Of a stretch of DNA of 64,000 nt, positions 24,227-32,809 are shown piece after piece; the first letter of the stretch is position 1, and every line of letters starts with the position of its first letter. A program made the translations under genes and the position numbers. The notes under the pieces are model-generated. The model searched no databases, had not been told where the DNA came from, and was given only the letters and a program-made list of their open reading frames with translations. The stretch is from positions 1 to 64,000 of the forward strand of contig QFPM01000005.1 in NCBI GenBank assembly GCA_003248655.1, written 5' to 3'. The DNA comes from Microbacterium sp. GTDB lineage: Bacteria > Actinomycetota > Actinomycetes > Actinomycetales > Microbacteriaceae.

Positions 24227-25549
24227 TTATGCGCGGGCGGCCTCTGAGACCCGGCGGGCCGCGGTGAGCGCCTGCTCGAGGTCGGCCTTGAGGTCGTCGA
24301 TGTTCTCGAGCCCGACCGAGAGGCGCACGAGGCCGGGCGTCACGCCCGCCGTCAGCTGCTGCTCGGGCGTGAGCTGCGAGTGGGTGGTGGATGCCGGGTG
24401 GATGACGAGCGAGCGCACGTCGCCGATGTTGGCGAGGTGGCTGAACAGCGACAGCGAGTTGACGAACTCGCGGCCCGCCTGGACGCCGCCCTTGAGCTCG
24501 AACGACAGCACCGCGCCGACGCCCTTGGGCGCGTAGCGGTTGGCCGCGGCGTACCACGGCGAGGTGGGCAGGCCCGAGTAGTTCACCGAGGCGATGTCGT
24601 CGTGGTTCTCGAGCCACTCGGCGATCTCCTGCGCGTTCTGCACGTGGCGCTCGATGCGCAGCGACAGCGTCTCGATGCCCTGGATCAGCAGCCACGCGCT
24701 CTGCGGCGAAATCGCCGAGCCGAGGTCGCGCAGCAGCTGCACGCGCGCCTTGATGACGTACGCCAGCGCGTCGCCGACGGCCTGCGTGTAGACGGCGCCG
24801 TGGTACGAGGGGTCGGGGGTCGTGAGGCCCGGGAAGCGGTCCGCGTGCTCCGACCACGGGAACGTGCCGCCGTCGACGATGACGCCGCCGATGACTGTGC
24901 CGTGCCCGCCGAGGAACTTCGTCGCCGAGTGCACGACGATGTCGGCACCGTGCTCGAACGGTCGGATGAGGTACGGCGTCGCGATCGTGTTGTCGACGAT
25001 GAGCGGAACACCCGCCTCGTGCGCGACGTCGGAGACCGTGCGGATGTCGAGGACGTTGATCTTCGGGTTGCCGATCGTCTCGGCGAAGAAGAGCTTCGTG
25101 TTGGGGCGGACGGCGCGGCGCCACTCTTCGGGGTCATCCTGGTTCTCGACGAACGTCGTCTCGATGCCGAGCTTCGCGAGGGTGTACTTGAAGAGGTTGT
25201 ACGTGCCGCCGTAGATCGAGCTGGACGAGACGATGTGGTCGCCGGCCTCGGCGATGTTCAGCACCGCGAAGGTCTCGGCCGCCTGGCCGGACGCGACGAG
25301 AAGGGCGCCCGAGCCGCCCTCGAGCGCCGCGACGCGCTGCTCGACGACATCCTGCGTGGGGTTCTGGATGCGGGTGTAGATGTTGCCGAACTCCGCGAGT
25401 GCGAACAGGTTCGCGGCGTGGTCGGCGTTGTCGAAGACGTAGGACGTCGTCTGGTAGATGGGGGTGGCGCGAGCCTTCGTGACCGGGTCGGGAGCTGCGC
25501 CCGCGTGGATCTGCGTGGTCTCGAAGCGCCAGGCGTCGGATGCGGACAT
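24227..25549 (-). CDS. metY: O-acetylhomoserine aminocarboxypropyltransferase (sulfhydrylase)
   Basis: The 440-residue PLP-dependent enzyme of the Cys/Met metabolism family has YTRIQNPTQDVVE near residue 60, ASGQAAETFAVLN (about 90) and HSATKFLGGHGT with the PLP lysine (about 215). It combines O-acetylhomoserine from MetX with sulfide to give homocysteine. ATG 25549 has AGGAG 6 nt upstream. It lies before metX on the same strand, giving the acetyl-homoserine route in one place. The promoter and a palindrome are at 25617-25648. Confidence 0.93.
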   Translation of the reverse strand: MSASDAWRFETTQIHAGAAPDPVTKARATPIYQTTSYVFDNADHAANLFALAEFGNIYTRIQNPTQDVVEQRVAALEGGSGALLVASGQAAETFAVLNIAEAGDHIVSSSSIYGGTYNLFKYTLAKLGIETTFVENQDDPEEWRRAVRPNTKLFFAETIGNPKINVLDIRTVSDVAHEAGVPLIVDNTIATPYLIRPFEHGADIVVHSATKFLGGHGTVIGGVIVDGGTFPWSEHADRFPGLTTPDPSYHGAVYTQAVGDALAYVIKARVQLLRDLGSAISPQSAWLLIQGIETLSLRIERHVQNAQEIAEWLENHDDIASVNYSGLPTSPWYAAANRYAPKGVGAVLSFELKGGVQAGREFVNSLSLFSHLANIGDVRSLVIHPASTTHSQLTPEQQLTAGVTPGLVRLSVGLENIDDLKADLEQALTAARRVSEAARA

Positions 25550-25616
25550 GTCGTACTCCTGCGGGTGTTCGGTGGCGTGTGGCCGTTGGCTCGCAGCGGG
25601 CGCCGCGACCCCACCG

Positions 25617-25648
25617 ACAGTACGTTTCCGCTCCGTTGTCAACAACGG
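25617..25648 (-). promoter_or_regulatory. metY promoter with palindromic operator candidate
   Basis: On the minus strand TTGTTG (25645-25640) and TACTGT (25622-25617) are 17 nt apart. The -35 lies within the palindrome CCGTTG-TCAA-CAACGG (25633-25648), so a dimeric repressor could block it. No S-box or SAM-type riboswitch was recognised in the leader. Confidence 0.45.
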
Positions 25649-25691
25649 CTGGGAAATGTGACGTAACGAACCGGGCGGTAGCGTGGATGCC

Positions 25692-26465
25692 ATGACGACG
25701 CGACGCGCTGTGGTGACAGGGGCAAGTTCCGGCATCGGCGAGGCGACGGTGCGCGCGTTGCGCGCGAGCGGATGGGATGTCGTCGGTGTCGCCCGGCGCG
25801 CCGACCGCCTGGCCGCGCTGGATGCCGAGGTGGGATCGGCATCCTTCGCTGCCGACCTCAGCCGCGAGGCGGATGTCGACGCGCTCGCCGAGCACCTCGC
25901 GGCGACCGGCGCGGTGCACGCGCTCGTGCACGTCGCCGGCGGCGCCCGAGGCACGGACCGCATCGAAGACGGCAAGCCGGACGACTGGCGCTGGATGTTC
26001 GAGGTCAACGTCCTGTCGGCGCAACTCGTGACCGCGGCGCTCCTGCCGTTGCTGCGCGCCGCGGCATCCGACTCGCACGCCGACACGCTCTACGTCACCT
26101 CGACCGCGGCGCAGACCGCGTATCCGGGCGGGGCGGGCTACAACGCGGCGAAAGCGGGCGAGTCGATGCTCGTGCACGCGCTGCGGCTGGAGCTGAACGG
26201 CGAGCCGATCCGCGTCACCGAGATCGCGCCCGGCATGGTCTACACGCCCGAGTTCACGCTCAACCGCCTCGGTGGCGATCAGGCCGGCGCCGAGAAGGTC
26301 TACGACGGCGTCGAGAACCCGCTCGTCGCCTCGGATGTCGCGGACGTCATCGCCTACGCCTTGAACGCGCCCGGCCACGTGAACCTCGACCTCGTGACGA
26401 TGCGCCCCGTCGCCCAGTCGGCGCAGCACCTGCTCGCGCGCGGTCCGTTGCGCCCCCGCGCCTGA
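25692..26465 (+). CDS. SDR family oxidoreductase
   Basis: The 257-residue classical short-chain dehydrogenase has TGASSGIGEATVRAL (NAD(P) loop, residues 9-23), an NVLSAQL segment, Ser in YVTSTAA and the YNAAKAGE catalytic Tyr-Lys pair (about 153/157). Its ARRADR after strand 2 suggests NADP preference. TAGCGT ends 7 nt before ATG 25692, and the seven nucleotides are exactly GGATGCC. It is divergent from metY. Substrate unknown. Confidence 0.88.
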   Translation: MTTRRAVVTGASSGIGEATVRALRASGWDVVGVARRADRLAALDAEVGSASFAADLSREADVDALAEHLAATGAVHALVHVAGGARGTDRIEDGKPDDWRWMFEVNVLSAQLVTAALLPLLRAAASDSHADTLYVTSTAAQTAYPGGAGYNAAKAGESMLVHALRLELNGEPIRVTEIAPGMVYTPEFTLNRLGGDQAGAEKVYDGVENPLVASDVADVIAYALNAPGHVNLDLVTMRPVAQSAQHLLARGPLRPRA

Positions 26466-26830
26466 CCCCCGACCTCGATCGGGCGGGGTGTTGCGCCGGG
26501 CATCCGAGTCTGCGCTGGTCACACCGCCTCGTAGCCGACCCACGACACTTCGAAAACGTCATTGAACTTCCCGTTCACACGACTGGGCCCGTTTCGGGGT
26601 CGCGGCGACGGCGTTGAGGGTCGCCCGGGGTCACGACGGGTCGTGTGAGGTCCGCGTGCCGGTCGCATGGGGCGTGGGGCTGGTGTACACGCACGTTGCG
26701 GGCGGGGTGCCTCCGGGGTCTTCGCCCGTGCGACCGGGTCGCCACCGCCCGCCGACCGCGCCGCCGGACGTGCGGCGGCCGCGCTGCGGACGACAGCGCG
26801 CGGAGCATGCGGCGCCGGTGAGCGGCGGGG
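26466..26830. other. 365-bp intergenic stretch without a convincing gene
   Basis: It lies between convergent SDR and MFS genes. On the minus strand a short open stretch ending about 26522 reads FNDVFEVSWVGYEAV and looks like the C-terminal end of a protein, but nothing upstream supports a gene. The remainder is GC-rich with no clear repeat, RNA or terminator. Confidence 0.4.
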
Positions 26831-28321
26831 TCAGGCGGGCGGGGCGTCGGCGAAGGCCACCTTCGGGACGAAGAAGAGCAGCGCGGCGGCCAGGAAGCCG
26901 CCGGCGGCGCAGATCGCCCACACGGTCATGTAGCCGCCGAGGGATGCCGCGGTCTCGCTCGCGACCGCTCCGACGCCCGCCGCGAGCACGACGCCGAACA
27001 CCGCGGACGAGAACGTGCCGCCGATCGTCTTCGTCGTGTTGGTCAGGGCCGACGCGATCCCGGTCTGCCCGGTGGGTGCGGCGGCTGCGGCCGCGGCGGG
27101 CATCGCGCCGACGAGCGCTCCGCAGCCGAGGCCCGCGATCGACAGGTTCAGCAGCACCTGCCACAGCTCCAGGTGGAACGGCAGGAACAGCGCGTACCCG
27201 ATACCGACGAGGAGGGCGGCGACGATCAGCACGATCCGCGGGCTCGCGCGCCGCGAGGTCACGGCGAACAGGACCGCTCCCACGATGAGCGACACGAGGT
27301 AGACGCCGATCAGGTTCGAGCGCTCCGTGGCATCCAGCCCCAGGCCGTACCCGAGCGACCGATCGGTCCCCGCATACGTCGACAGCGGCCCCTGCGCGCC
27401 GAGCAGGCTGATCCCGACGAGGAACGCGGTCGCCTGCACCGGCCACATCTCCGGCCGCCGGAGCACGCGGATGTCGATCGCCGGGTCCTTCTGGCGAAGC
27501 TCGTACCGCACGAACCAGACGAACACCGCGATGCCGGCAACGACCGACGCGACGACCCACCACCAGGCGCCCGCGCCGAGGTCGAGCTCGCCGATCATCC
27601 GCATCCACGCGAGGCCGCCGGTGATCAGCAGCAGCCCCCACGCGAGGATCACGAAGCCCCACGTGTCGAGCGTGCGGCCGGGCTCGGGGGTCGACTCGGG
27701 CACGCCGAGCCAGATCACGAACACGATCGCCGTGACCGCGATGGCGGGCACGAACATCGTCGTCGTGAGGTCGGCGGTCGCCGCGAAGATGCGGCCCGCG
27801 GCGAGGGCGCCGATGATGGCTCCCGCCTGCAGGCCGACGACGAGGAGGCCCGCCGCGCGCCGCGTCGTCGAGACGCCGCGCTGCTGGCGCCGTCCGCGCT
27901 CGAAGATCAGGGCGATCTCGAGCGGCAGCCACACGACGTAGAAGCCCTGCAGCGCCCACGCGATCAGGAAGGTCCAGAACGTCGCCGCGAACGCAAGCCA
28001 CCACGTCGCCCCGGCGGTGAGGATCGCCGCGATCAGCAAGATCCGCTTGTGGCCGTACATGTCGCCGAGCTTCGCGAGCACCGGCACGACGAGTGCCGAC
28101 AGCAACAGCTGCGCGGCTTCGAACCAGTTGACGTCGGAATCATGGATGCCCAGGTGCACGACGATGTCGCTGAACAGCGGCACGTAGTAGCCCTGGATGA
28201 TCCCGCTGACGATCTCGACGAGGATGAACCAGCCGATGAGGCCCGCGGTCACGCCCACGGCAGACGCGCGCAACGACGCACTGGCGGATGCTGCGGGACC
28301 GGATGTCGGCATCGATGACAC
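26831..28321 (-). CDS. MFS transporter (DHA2-like)
   Basis: The permease of about 496 residues has 14 predicted hydrophobic helices. The loop motif after TM2 (KLGDMYGHKRILL, about residue 80) is the MFS motif A, and a long C-terminal half contains SALTNTTKTIGGTFSSAVFG. Such DHA2-type pumps export drugs or other small organics. GTG 28321 is chosen over ATG 28312 because TAGACT ends 7 nt upstream, giving a leaderless message. That -10 overlaps the -10 of the divergent phosphoribosyltransferase gene. Confidence 0.85.
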   Translation of the reverse strand: MSSMPTSGPAASASASLRASAVGVTAGLIGWFILVEIVSGIIQGYYVPLFSDIVVHLGIHDSDVNWFEAAQLLLSALVVPVLAKLGDMYGHKRILLIAAILTAGATWWLAFAATFWTFLIAWALQGFYVVWLPLEIALIFERGRRQQRGVSTTRRAAGLLVVGLQAGAIIGALAAGRIFAATADLTTTMFVPAIAVTAIVFVIWLGVPESTPEPGRTLDTWGFVILAWGLLLITGGLAWMRMIGELDLGAGAWWWVVASVVAGIAVFVWFVRYELRQKDPAIDIRVLRRPEMWPVQATAFLVGISLLGAQGPLSTYAGTDRSLGYGLGLDATERSNLIGVYLVSLIVGAVLFAVTSRRASPRIVLIVAALLVGIGYALFLPFHLELWQVLLNLSIAGLGCGALVGAMPAAAAAAAPTGQTGIASALTNTTKTIGGTFSSAVFGVVLAAGVGAVASETAASLGGYMTVWAICAAGGFLAAALLFFVPKVAFADAPPA

Positions 28322-28328
28322 GGCGATC

Positions 28329-28338
28329 AGTCTAGGTT
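28329..28338. promoter_or_regulatory. Overlapping back-to-back -10 boxes
   Basis: AGTCTAGGTT contains TAGGTT on the plus strand (28333-28338, 6 nt before GTG 28345) and TAGACT on the minus strand (28334-28329, 7 nt before GTG 28321). The two boxes share the central TA, so the divergent genes must compete for polymerase. Confidence 0.55.
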
Positions 28339-28344
28339 GGAACC

Positions 28345-28872
28345 GTGACGCACGACGAGGCAAAATCAGACCGCGAGATCCTCACCTGGCAAGGCTTCGG
28401 CGACGCGACCCGGGAACTGTCCCGCGCGATCGTCGCCGACGGGTTCGTTCCGGAGGTGGTCGTGGCGATCGCCCGCGGCGGCCTCCTGCCTGCGGGCGCG
28501 GTCGCGTACGGGCTCGGGGTGAAGAGCTGCGGCGCCCTGAACGTCGAGTTCTACACCGGCATCGGCACCGTCCTCGACGCGCCGGCGCTGCTGCCGCCCG
28601 ACCTCGACATGGGGTACCTCCCCGGCAAGCGCGTGCTCCTCGTCGACGACGTCGCCGACAGCGGACGCACCCTCAAGCTCGCCGTCGAGATGCTGAAGGA
28701 TGCCGGCGCCGACGTCCGCTCGGCGTGCATCTACACGAAGCCGGGCACCGTGGCATCCCCCGACTACTCCTGGCGCGAGACCGACCGGTGGATCGATTTC
28801 CCCTGGTCGGCGCGCGGAACGGTCGTCGAAGAGGATGCCGGCGCCGACTCGCACACCGGCGCGAGCGCCTGA
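28345..28872 (+). CDS. Purine-type phosphoribosyltransferase
   Basis: The 175-residue type I phosphoribosyltransferase has the PRPP-binding loop VLLVDDVADSGRTLK (about residues 97-111) and an N-terminal VVVAIARGGLLPAGAVAY strand. Its size and motifs match xanthine or hypoxanthine salvage enzymes of actinobacteria; the base specificity cannot be read from sequence. It is leaderless from GTG 28345. The uracil-DNA glycosylase gene follows 41 nt downstream on the same strand. Confidence 0.85.
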   Translation: MTHDEAKSDREILTWQGFGDATRELSRAIVADGFVPEVVVAIARGGLLPAGAVAYGLGVKSCGALNVEFYTGIGTVLDAPALLPPDLDMGYLPGKRVLLVDDVADSGRTLKLAVEMLKDAGADVRSACIYTKPGTVASPDYSWRETDRWIDFPWSARGTVVEEDAGADSHTGASA

Positions 28873-28913
28873 CGCCCGCGACGCCGTGAGCGCATGACCG
28901 CCGGGAGCATCCG

Positions 28914-29603
28914 ATGGCGATGAGCCTGGACGAGCTCGCCGCCGCCGGGCTCATCGACGCGGACTGGGCCGCCGCCCTCGCCCCCGTCGGGCCCGACATC
29001 GCCGCTCTCGGCGAGCGGCTGCGCGCCGAGACCGCCGCCGGCCGGCACTACCTGCCCGCGGGAGACCGGGTGCTGCGGGCGTTCGCGCGGCCGCTGGCCG
29101 CGGTGAAGGTGCTCATTGTCGGGCAGGACCCCTACCCGACCCCCGGGCATCCGATCGGCCTCTCGTTCGCGGTCGACCAGCACGTGCGGCCGCTGCCGCG
29201 AAGCCTCGCGAACATCTACCGCGAGCTCGCCGACGACCTCGGCATCGCGCCCGCGCCGCACGGCGACCTGTCGGCGTGGAGCGACCAGGGCGTCATGCTC
29301 CTCAACAGGGTGCTGACGGTCGCGCCGGGCGCCCCGGCATCCCACCGCGGCTGGGGGTGGGAGAAGGTGACCGAGCACGCGATCCGCACCCTGGTCGGCC
29401 GCGAAGCCCCGCTCGTCGCGATCCTGTGGGGGAGGGATGCCGCGAACCTCCGGCCCCTCCTCGGCGCGACGCCGATCATCGAGTCGGCGCATCCGTCGCC
29501 GCTGTCGGCACACCGCGGGTTCTTCGGCTCGAAGCCGTTCTCGCGCGCGAACGACCTCCTCGTGCGGCAGGGCGCGGACCCGGTCGACTGGCGCGTAGGC
29601 TGA
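28914..29603 (+). CDS. ung: Uracil-DNA glycosylase, family 1
   Basis: The 229-residue enzyme has the catalytic water-activating motif GQDPYPTPGHPIGL (about residues 65-78), WSDQGVMLLN (about 121) and the leucine loop HPSPLSAHRGFFG (about 193-205). It removes uracil from DNA as the first step of base excision repair. ATG 28914 has GGGAG 8 nt upstream; ATG 28920 is an alternative. It is followed closely by a GNAT gene that has its own -10. Confidence 0.93.
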   Translation: MAMSLDELAAAGLIDADWAAALAPVGPDIAALGERLRAETAAGRHYLPAGDRVLRAFARPLAAVKVLIVGQDPYPTPGHPIGLSFAVDQHVRPLPRSLANIYRELADDLGIAPAPHGDLSAWSDQGVMLLNRVLTVAPGAPASHRGWGWEKVTEHAIRTLVGREAPLVAILWGRDAANLRPLLGATPIIESAHPSPLSAHRGFFGSKPFSRANDLLVRQGADPVDWRVG

Positions 29604-29608
29604 CGCTC

Positions 29609-30220
29609 ATGCTGGAGGAGGAGTACGAGAAGACGCGTCGGCGCCTGCCGCTGCACCTGCGCCGGGCCGAGGAGGAGCGCCCCTTCTCGTACGAGATCCG
29701 GCCCGTGCAGGATGCCGACGTGCCCGACATCCGCGAGATCTACAACCACTACGTGACGAACTCGGTCGTGACCTTCGACGAGAAAAAGTGGTCGCTCGCC
29801 AAATGGCGCGAAAAGATCGCGCACCTGCGCAAGCACAGCATGCCCTTCCTCGTTGCAGTGGCGCCGTCGGGGCAGATCCTCGGGTACGCGCTCGTGCAGC
29901 CGATGTCGGCGAAGTCGGGCTACCGCTATAGCGTCGAGAACTCGATCTATCTCGGCCAGGCCGCGACCGGCAAGGGCCTCGGCCGGGCGCTGCTCGAGGC
30001 GCTCATCGACGCGAGCGAGGATGCCGGCATCCACCAGATGGTCGCCGTGATCAGCGACAAGGGCGCCGAGGCGTCGGTCGCGCTGCACGAGAAGCTCGGT
30101 TTCGTCGAGGTCGGGCGCATGGGCCGCGTCGGCTTCAAGTTCGGTCGGTGGCTCGGCACGATCTACCTGCAGAAGCAGCTCAAACCCAAAAAGCGCAAGC
30201 GCGGCCTGTTCGGGCGGTGA
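29609..30220 (+). CDS. GNAT family N-acetyltransferase (phosphinothricin acetyltransferase-like)
   Basis: The 203-residue protein begins with a charged extension (MLEEEYEKTRRRL). The GNAT domain has IRPVQDADVPDIREIYNHYV and the acetyl-CoA loop QAATGKGLGRAL (about residues 113-124), followed by HEKLGFVEVGRM. This arrangement matches the PAT/YncA subgroup that acetylates amino-group substrates such as methionine sulfoximine analogues. TAGGCT ends 7 nt before ATG 29609, so it has its own promoter despite lying 5 nt after ung. The C-terminus is lysine-rich. Confidence 0.85.
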   Translation: MLEEEYEKTRRRLPLHLRRAEEERPFSYEIRPVQDADVPDIREIYNHYVTNSVVTFDEKKWSLAKWREKIAHLRKHSMPFLVAVAPSGQILGYALVQPMSAKSGYRYSVENSIYLGQAATGKGLGRALLEALIDASEDAGIHQMVAVISDKGAEASVALHEKLGFVEVGRMGRVGFKFGRWLGTIYLQKQLKPKKRKRGLFGR

Positions 30221-30333
30221 GCCGCGCCCCCTCGGTCGCGAGTCCAAAGTGGGGGCGCTTGTGGTGGCATCCATTGCGTGGAGCGGGCACCTGGCGACCC
30301 CGAGTTGGTGGGAGGGGGGGAGTACCCCGCGAC

Positions 30334-31140
30334 TCAGCTGCGGTCCGGGTCGATGACGGGGATGGATGCCAGGAGGCGCCTCGTGTACGCGACCTGCGGC
30401 TGCAGGAGCACCTTCTCTGTCGGCCCCTCTTCGACGATGCGCCCGTCTTTCATGACGATGACCTCGTCGCACAGGTTCTGCACGACGCCGATGTCGTGCG
30501 AGACCATCACGAGGGTGAACCCCTGCGTGCGGCGCACCTCCCGCAGCAGCTTGAGCACCTGCGCGCGTACCGTGACATCGAGCGCCGACAGCGGCTCGTC
30601 GCCGACCAGCAGGCGCGGCCGGTGCACGAGGGCGCGGGCGAGGGCGATCCGCTGACGCTGGCCGCCGGAGAACTCGTGCGGGTAGCGGTCCGCCATGTCG
30701 GCTTCGAGCCCGACCTGCTCGAGCACCTCGCGCACGCGCGCGCGGCGCGCGTCGCCGGCATCCAACACTCCGAGCGCCCACAGCGGCTCTCCGACGATCC
30801 GCCCGACGCTCATGCGCGGGTCGAGTGAGGCGTACGGGTCTTGGAAGACGATCCCGGTCTCGCGCCGCAGCCAGCGCAGCGACCGGGCGCCCGCGCCCGC
30901 GTCGATCGGACGTCCGTCGAAGGTCACTGTCCCCGCGGTCGGCGCGTCAAGGCCGAGGAGGATGCGCATGAGCGTCGTCTTGCCCGAGCCCGACTCGCCG
31001 ATGATCCCGACGGCCGAGCCCTCGTCGATGTCGATGTCGGCGTCGTCGAGGGCCGTCGTGAAGCGCGCGCGCTCGAAGACGGTCGTGCCCCGCTGGCGGA
31101 ACCGGCGCGTGAGGCCGCGCGCCTGCAGAAGGGCGGTCAT
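30334..31140 (-). CDS. Peptide-type ABC importer, ATP-binding protein (DppF/OppF-like)
   Basis: The 268-residue ATPase has Walker A GESGSGKTT (about residue 48), the signature FSGGQRQRIALARAL (about 154) and Walker B LLVGDEPLSALDV (about 172), then VSHDIGVV. ATG 31140 overlaps the stop of the upstream ATPase gene (4 nt). It is the last gene of a five-gene importer operon and pairs with the other ATPase to power uptake. Substrate unknown, probably peptide, opine or metal chelate. Confidence 0.9.
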   Translation of the reverse strand: MTALLQARGLTRRFRQRGTTVFERARFTTALDDADIDIDEGSAVGIIGESGSGKTTLMRILLGLDAPTAGTVTFDGRPIDAGAGARSLRWLRRETGIVFQDPYASLDPRMSVGRIVGEPLWALGVLDAGDARRARVREVLEQVGLEADMADRYPHEFSGGQRQRIALARALVHRPRLLVGDEPLSALDVTVRAQVLKLLREVRRTQGFTLVMVSHDIGVVQNLCDEVIVMKDGRIVEEGPTEKVLLQPQVAYTRRLLASIPVIDPDRS

Positions 31141-31925
31141 GTGATCCCTCCCGGCTTCCACAGTGTCGCGGTCGCGTCGCGCAGGAGCCCTTGCGTGATG
31201 GGGGATGCCGGCGCCGTCAGCAGCCGCGACAGCGGACCCGACTCGACGACCTTGCCGTCTTCGAGGACGACGGCATCCGTCGCGATCTGCGAGAGCACCG
31301 CGAGGTCGTGCGTGATGAAGACGAGCGACATCCCATCGCGCTCGACGAGGCCGCCGAGCAGGTCCAGGATCTCGGCCTGGATCGTCACGTCGAGGGCTGT
31401 TGTCGGCTCGTCCGCGATGAGCAGGCGCGGCCGGCACGCGAGTGCCATCGCGATCGCGACGCGCTGGCGCTGGCCGCCGGAGAGCTGGTGCGGGTAGCGG
31501 CGCACGAGCTGGGCCGGATCGGGGAGGCGCACGCGCTCGGCCTCGGCGACGGCGCGCGCCGCCGCCTCGCGTCGCCCGAGTCCCTCGTGGATGCGCACGG
31601 ACTCGGCGATCTGCCGCCCCACGGTGCGGATGGGGTTGAGGGCCGTGCGGGGCTCTTGGAAGACGATCCCGATCTCGTCGCCGCGGAGCTCCGCGAGCGC
31701 GCGGTCGGAGAGGCCGATGAGCTCGCGACCGTCCCAGCGAATGCTGCCCGACGCGCTCGCTCCCTCGGGGAGGAGCCCCAGCACCGCGAGCGCGGTGAGC
31801 GACTTGCCCGACCCGGACTCGCCGATGAGGCCCACCCGGGCGCCGTCGGGGACGTTGAACGAGACGCCGTCGACGACGCGGCGCCCGTCGATCTCGACGA
31901 CGAGATCCCGCACCTCGAGGCTCAC
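31137..31925 (-). CDS. Peptide-type ABC importer, ATP-binding protein (DppD/OppD-like)
   Basis: The 262-residue ATPase has GESGSGKSLTALAVLGLLP (Walker A, about residue 38), LSGGQRQRVAIAMAL (about 150), LLIADEPTTALDV and ITHDLAVL. GTG 31925 overlaps the stop of the permease gene by 4 nt. A shorter C-terminus than classical DppD lacks the cysteine-rich oligopeptide/dipeptide extension that some members use. It functions with the 30334 ATPase. Confidence 0.9.
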   Translation of the reverse strand: MSLEVRDLVVEIDGRRVVDGVSFNVPDGARVGLIGESGSGKSLTALAVLGLLPEGASASGSIRWDGRELIGLSDRALAELRGDEIGIVFQEPRTALNPIRTVGRQIAESVRIHEGLGRREAAARAVAEAERVRLPDPAQLVRRYPHQLSGGQRQRVAIAMALACRPRLLIADEPTTALDVTIQAEILDLLGGLVERDGMSLVFITHDLAVLSQIATDAVVLEDGKVVESGPLSRLLTAPASPITQGLLRDATATLWKPGGIT

Positions 31926-32809
31926 GAGATCACCGCCGGCTGGGGACTTGCGGACGCCGCAGAGCGACCGCGGCGTCGCGACAGCGTCGGGTCGGTCGCC
32001 TCGCGGAGCCCGTCGCCGAGGAGGTTCAGACCGAGCACGGTGACGGTGATCGCGAGCCCCGGCCAGATGACCGTGAGCGGATGGGCGGCGATGTAGGTCT
32101 GCAGCTCCTTTAGTAGCAGCCCCCAGCTGGGCTCGGTCGGGGGAGCCCCGAACCCCAGGTAGCTGAGGCCGGCCTCGGCGAGGACGGCGACCGCCATGCC
32201 CCACGACAGCTGCACGATGAAAACCGGCGCGACGTTCGGCAGCAGGTGCCGCCACAGGTTCTGGAACGGGGTGAGCCCCGACGCGCGCCCGGCGAGCACG
32301 AAGTCGCTGTGCAGGACGCGGCGCAGCTCCGGCCGGGTCACGCGGGCGATGTTGACGCCGAAGCCGATCCCGACCGAGATGATCACGACCCACAGCGACC
32401 CGCCCCACACCGACGAGATCATCATCGCGATCAGCAGCACCGGGAACGCGATCAGGATGTCGACGAGCACGGCGACGCTCTCGCGCACCCACCGCGCGGT
32501 GAGCGCGCCGAGCGCGGCGAGGAAGAGCCCGAGCAGCGTCGCGACGACCCCGGCGCCGAGCGCGACCCAGACGGTCGTGCGCGCTCCCGCCATGAGCAGG
32601 CTCAGGATGTCGCGGCCGGAGTTGTCGGTACCGAGCAGGTGCGGGATGCCGGGGTTCGCCCACCGGTTCTCGATGTCGACGCGTTGCGGGTCGAAGGGCG
32701 TCCAGAAGCTCGCGACGAGCGCTGTGACGCCGATCACGATCACGACGATGATCCCGAACCGCCCGGTCGAGAGCGACCAGAGCCTTCTCAGCCACGGCAT
32801 CCTCATCAC
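31922..32809 (-). CDS. Peptide-type ABC importer, permease (DppC-like)
   Basis: The 295-residue inner-membrane permease has about six hydrophobic helices. The family's N-terminal periplasmic tag HLLGTDNSGRDILS (about residues 55-68) is present, and the EAA coupling loop around RASGLTPFQNLWRHLLPN (about 178) contacts the ATPases. It overlaps both neighbours by 4 nt, so the complex is made by coupled translation. Confidence 0.9.
   Translation of the reverse strand: MMRMPWLRRLWSLSTGRFGIIVVIVIGVTALVASFWTPFDPQRVDIENRWANPGIPHLLGTDNSGRDILSLLMAGARTTVWVALGAGVVATLLGLFLAALGALTARWVRESVAVLVDILIAFPVLLIAMMISSVWGGSLWVVIISVGIGFGVNIARVTRPELRRVLHSDFVLAGRASGLTPFQNLWRHLLPNVAPVFIVQLSWGMAVAVLAEAGLSYLGFGAPPTEPSWGLLLKELQTYIAAHPLTVIWPGLAITVTVLGLNLLGDGLREATDPTLSRRRGRSAASASPQPAVIS

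Noticed and set aside
25550..25691. SAM riboswitch upstream of metY
   Set aside because: The leader is too short after the predicted start and lacks S-box, SAM-II or SAM-IV sequence blocks.
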